A stretch of DNA of 64,000 nucleotides. Source: Dokdonia sp. Dokd-P16. GTDB lineage: Bacteria > Bacteroidota > Bacteroidia > Flavobacteriales > Flavobacteriaceae. This document shows positions 62,021-64,000 of this stretch, piece by piece (the first letter of the stretch is position 1; the number at the start of each line of letters is the position of its first letter). The notes beneath the pieces were generated by a model that saw only the letters and a list, made by a program, of their open reading frames with translations, searched no databases and was not told the origin of the DNA. The stretch spans positions 329,501-393,500 of the forward strand of contig NZ_CP029151.1 of assembly GCF_003095655.1 (NCBI RefSeq). Direction: 5' to 3'. A program made the translations under genes and the position numbers.

Positions 62021-62941
62021 TTAATCCAATAAGCTTTCAATAGCCTTGTCAATTTTTGGATACTTAAATTGATATCCATCTGTCTTAATTTTAAGAGCAC
62101 TTACTTTCTGACTTTCAAGTACGATTGCTGCCATGTCGCCTAGCATGAGTTTAAGTGCAAACTTAGGAACTCTAGAGATTATAAGCGGTTTACCCATAGT
62201 GTCTGCCACCACTTCTGTCAGCTTTTTATTTGTAACTGGATGTGGAGCTACTCCATTATATATTCCAGCCAATTTATTTTTTAATATATGGAAGTAAATC
62301 CCTGCCATATCATCCACATGAATCCATGATTGCCATTGCTTTCCAGATCCTAGTGGCGCTCCAGCTCCATATTTTACAGGTTGCATGATCTTAGGTAACG
62401 CTCCACTATCTTTATCAAGAATAATCCCCGTTCTCACACGGCTAGTAATGATGTCAAGTTTTTGAAATTCTAAAGCAGCTTTCTCCCATTCTTCAACAAC
62501 TTGTCCTAAAAATCCTTTAGCATATTCTGGATATGACTCATCATACATTTTTGTAAATGAAGATGGATATCCACCTACTGCGCTAGCAGATATGTAATGT
62601 TTTATAGAAATAGGTTGGTTTTTAGACCGCTTTCGCGAAAGCGCACTATACAACAATCTCGCTGTTGTAGCTCTACTTTCAAAAATTGCCTTTTTATTTT
62701 CTGGTGTCCAGCGCTGCGCAATAGATGCTCCGGCGAGATGGATAATAGTTTCTACTCCTTCAAAACATGCTTCGTCTAGCTCGTCTGTCTTTGTGTTCCA
62801 GTAAAATCCTTTATAATTAGGTGTATCCTCAATTTTATCTTTTGAGGTAGTTAGATAATGTACACTTATGCCGTCTTTATGACACAAATCTGTAAGCGCG
62901 CGCCCCACTAATCCTGTTGCGCCTGTAATAAGTACTTTCAT
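62021..62941 (-). CDS. TIGR01777-family epimerase-like SDR protein
   Basis: A 306-residue protein. MKVLITGATGLVGRALTDLC is the NAD(P) loop; VETIIHLAGASIAQRWTPEN then KKAIFESRATTARLLYSAL is the family signature, and the C-terminal YNGVAPHPVTNKKLTEVVAD and the DUF1731 end (VPKFALKLMLGDMAAIVLES) are typical of YfcH-like proteins. A palindrome (62628-62643) provides LSRKR after the signature block. Physiological role unknown. Confidence 0.92.
   Translation of the reverse strand: MKVLITGATGLVGRALTDLCHKDGISVHYLTTSKDKIEDTPNYKGFYWNTKTDELDEACFEGVETIIHLAGASIAQRWTPENKKAIFESRATTARLLYSALSRKRSKNQPISIKHYISASAVGGYPSSFTKMYDESYPEYAKGFLGQVVEEWEKAALEFQKLDIITSRVRTGIILDKDSGALPKIMQPVKYGAGAPLGSGKQWQSWIHVDDMAGIYFHILKNKLAGIYNGVAPHPVTNKKLTEVVADTMGKPLIISRVPKFALKLMLGDMAAIVLESQKVSALKIKTDGYQFKYPKIDKAIESLLD
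62628..62643. repeat. Palindrome copy inside a coding sequence
   Basis: Exact CGCTTTCGCGAAAGCG, translated LSRKR in the TIGR01777 protein. Confidence 0.95.
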
Positions 62942-63025
62942 TATTATTTGATTGATGAGGAATAAAGGTACAAAGTAGCATCATTTATCCTTTAACACTT
63001 GTAGGAATTTAGTGTAATTTTAACG

Positions 63026-64000
63026 TTACTCTTTCCCATCTACATAGTCTTGAAGATAGTTGTAACGCTCAGTAAGCTTTCCATCTTGCGTCATTCTGGC
63101 ACGCTCAAGAAGTCCTGTCTTATCACCATCAAAAAATGCTGGAATCACATGCTTTAAAAACATCTCACCAAAACCTTCACTAGCGTCCTTAGGTAACTCA
63201 CAAGGAAGATTATCTACCGCCATCATTGCAATCACACCATCCTTATTATAATCATCTTCTTGTTCTGTAGCAGGATTGTATCCATAAAAAGGATCTGCAA
63301 TAGTAGAAGGACGTATCGTACTAGCTACTGGACCATCTATGTCGCAAGAAATGTCTGCAACAAGATTAATCTTAAACTCTGGACGTTTTGCATCTTCTCT
63401 AGTAAATAAATAAGGAGCACCGTCACCGTAAAAATGCCCCGCAATAAAGTAGTCTGTAACTTTTGCATACTTCATAAAGTCACTCTCATAGCCAGAAGGA
63501 TCTTTATAAAACTCTGCTCGAGCACCCTCTGTACCATCAATACGTTTATTATACTCCAGTACGTCAATAGTACAATATACTGGTTCACTGAATTCTTCAT
63601 TTAAATAAGCCTGATCTGTCACCTCCTTAATATTAAGATGATCTAAAATTTCTTGTGCTCCACGGGCAACCTTTCCGCTACCTGAAAGACAAATCTTAAT
63701 AGCAGGAAGTTTAATCTTATCGAGCTCGCGCTTTACAGCATCTAGGTCTAACAACGTTTCTACCTTAGGGAGTTCAAAAAGTCCATCACGTAATCCTAAT
63801 AATCTAAATCCATTATATGCCCCTACGAGACCTGCATAGCGACCAAAACCTATAAGTCGCGCTCCACTAGCCTCCGTAATTACTTCGTGATCATACATCT
63901 CGATATTCTTATCAAGCATAGCCTTAAGCAACTCACGGTTGTATGGTTGCTTCTTAATGGTATGGCTAAAGAAGAAATACTTTTTATTAGGTACAAGCGC
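63026..64000 (-). CDS. Saccharopine/alanine-dehydrogenase-like NAD(P)-dependent oxidoreductase (5'-truncated by window edge)
   Basis: The frame is open to base 64000 and ends at 63026; the start is outside. The visible 324 residues begin ALVPNKKYFFFSHTIKKQPY and include GARLIGFGRYAGLVGAYNGF, IKICLSGSGKVARGAQEIL (GxGxxA-like nucleotide loop) and VTDYFIAGHFYGDGAPYLF, then FKINLVADISCDIDGPVAST. This order fits the lysine-forming saccharopine dehydrogenase and AlaDh_PNT group. The exact substrate cannot be set from this piece. It ends 85 bases after the TIGR01777 gene start. Confidence 0.75.
   Translation of the reverse strand, partial: ALVPNKKYFFFSHTIKKQPYNRELLKAMLDKNIEMYDHEVITEASGARLIGFGRYAGLVGAYNGFRLLGLRDGLFELPKVETLLDLDAVKRELDKIKLPAIKICLSGSGKVARGAQEILDHLNIKEVTDQAYLNEEFSEPVYCTIDVLEYNKRIDGTEGARAEFYKDPSGYESDFMKYAKVTDYFIAGHFYGDGAPYLFTREDAKRPEFKINLVADISCDIDGPVASTIRPSTIADPFYGYNPATEQEDDYNKDGVIAMMAVDNLPCELPKDASEGFGEMFLKHVIPAFFDGDKTGLLERARMTQDGKLTERYNYLQDYVDGKE

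Noticed and set aside
1-64000. tRNA, rRNA and riboswitch scan
   Set aside because: No cloverleaf with conserved T-arm sequence, no rRNA segments and no recognisable cobalamin riboswitch before the B12-related genes were seen by eye; a covariance-model search would be decisive.

Overview
The window looks like chromosomal DNA of a marine flavobacterium (Bacteroidota, Flavobacteriaceae; a Dokdonia/Krokinobacter-like genus is my guess, not shown by the sequence). Reasons: AT-rich genes, almost no Shine-Dalgarno sites, promoters of the Bacteroidota TTG/TAnnTTTG type, a flavobacterial DnaJ and SecA, and family-typical small proteins such as DUF2795. No rRNA, tRNA, IS element or CRISPR array was found.

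Region 1 (1-31585, all on the minus strand) is a very large surface-polysaccharide locus read from 31585 downward. It opens with the export machinery: a Wza-type outer-membrane lipoprotein, a Wzz/Wzc-type tyrosine autokinase and the Wzm-type permease. A pyruvyl-transferase-family protein follows, then a two-gene insert (ALG5-like glycosyltransferase plus polytopic membrane protein), and the Wzt-type ATPase with a substrate-binding tail. Behind these come two methyltransferases, an epimerase, about sixteen more glycosyltransferases, an FkbM methyltransferase, and a nonulosonic (sialic-type) acid module in which the CMP-sugar synthetase is fused to a HAD phosphatase next to a NeuB-type synthase. 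Together they describe a long, acidic glycan built in the cytoplasm and exported by an ABC transporter. A 23-codon copy of the 5' end of the Wzt gene is left at 26566-26637, a scar suggesting how the two-gene insert arrived. A tandem array of about 160-175 bp repeats fills 4813-5510.

Region 2 (31856-43063) holds mostly plus-strand housekeeping genes: an ABC-F protein, a methyltransferase, a LolD/MacB-type ATPase, a membrane pentapeptide-repeat protein, two tiny membrane proteins, a PduO-type cobalamin adenosyltransferase, a DUF2795 protein, SecA, a Cof-type phosphatase and an M23 peptidase.

Region 3 (43154-58753) has an ECF sigma/anti-sigma/effector operon, a DUF2383-like protein, MeaB (the partner of B12-dependent methylmalonyl-CoA mutase, fitting the adenosyltransferase nearby), a PAP2 phosphatase, a MATE transporter, an M28 peptidase, PPK2, a REC-AAA+ regulator lacking a DNA-binding domain, outer-membrane barrels, an MscS channel and a NatAB-like exporter. 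Region 4 (59079-64000) has dnaJ and grpE, a YceI lipoprotein, a TIGR01777 epimerase and the start-truncated part of a saccharopine/alanine-dehydrogenase-like gene.

The most striking feature is a dispersed perfect palindrome, GCTTTCGCGAAAGC, present 15 times exactly and several times with changes. It lies both between genes and inside coding sequences, where it is read in all three frames as AFAKA, LSRK or FRES. It is nearly absent from the glycosyltransferase block, which fits recent acquisition of that block.
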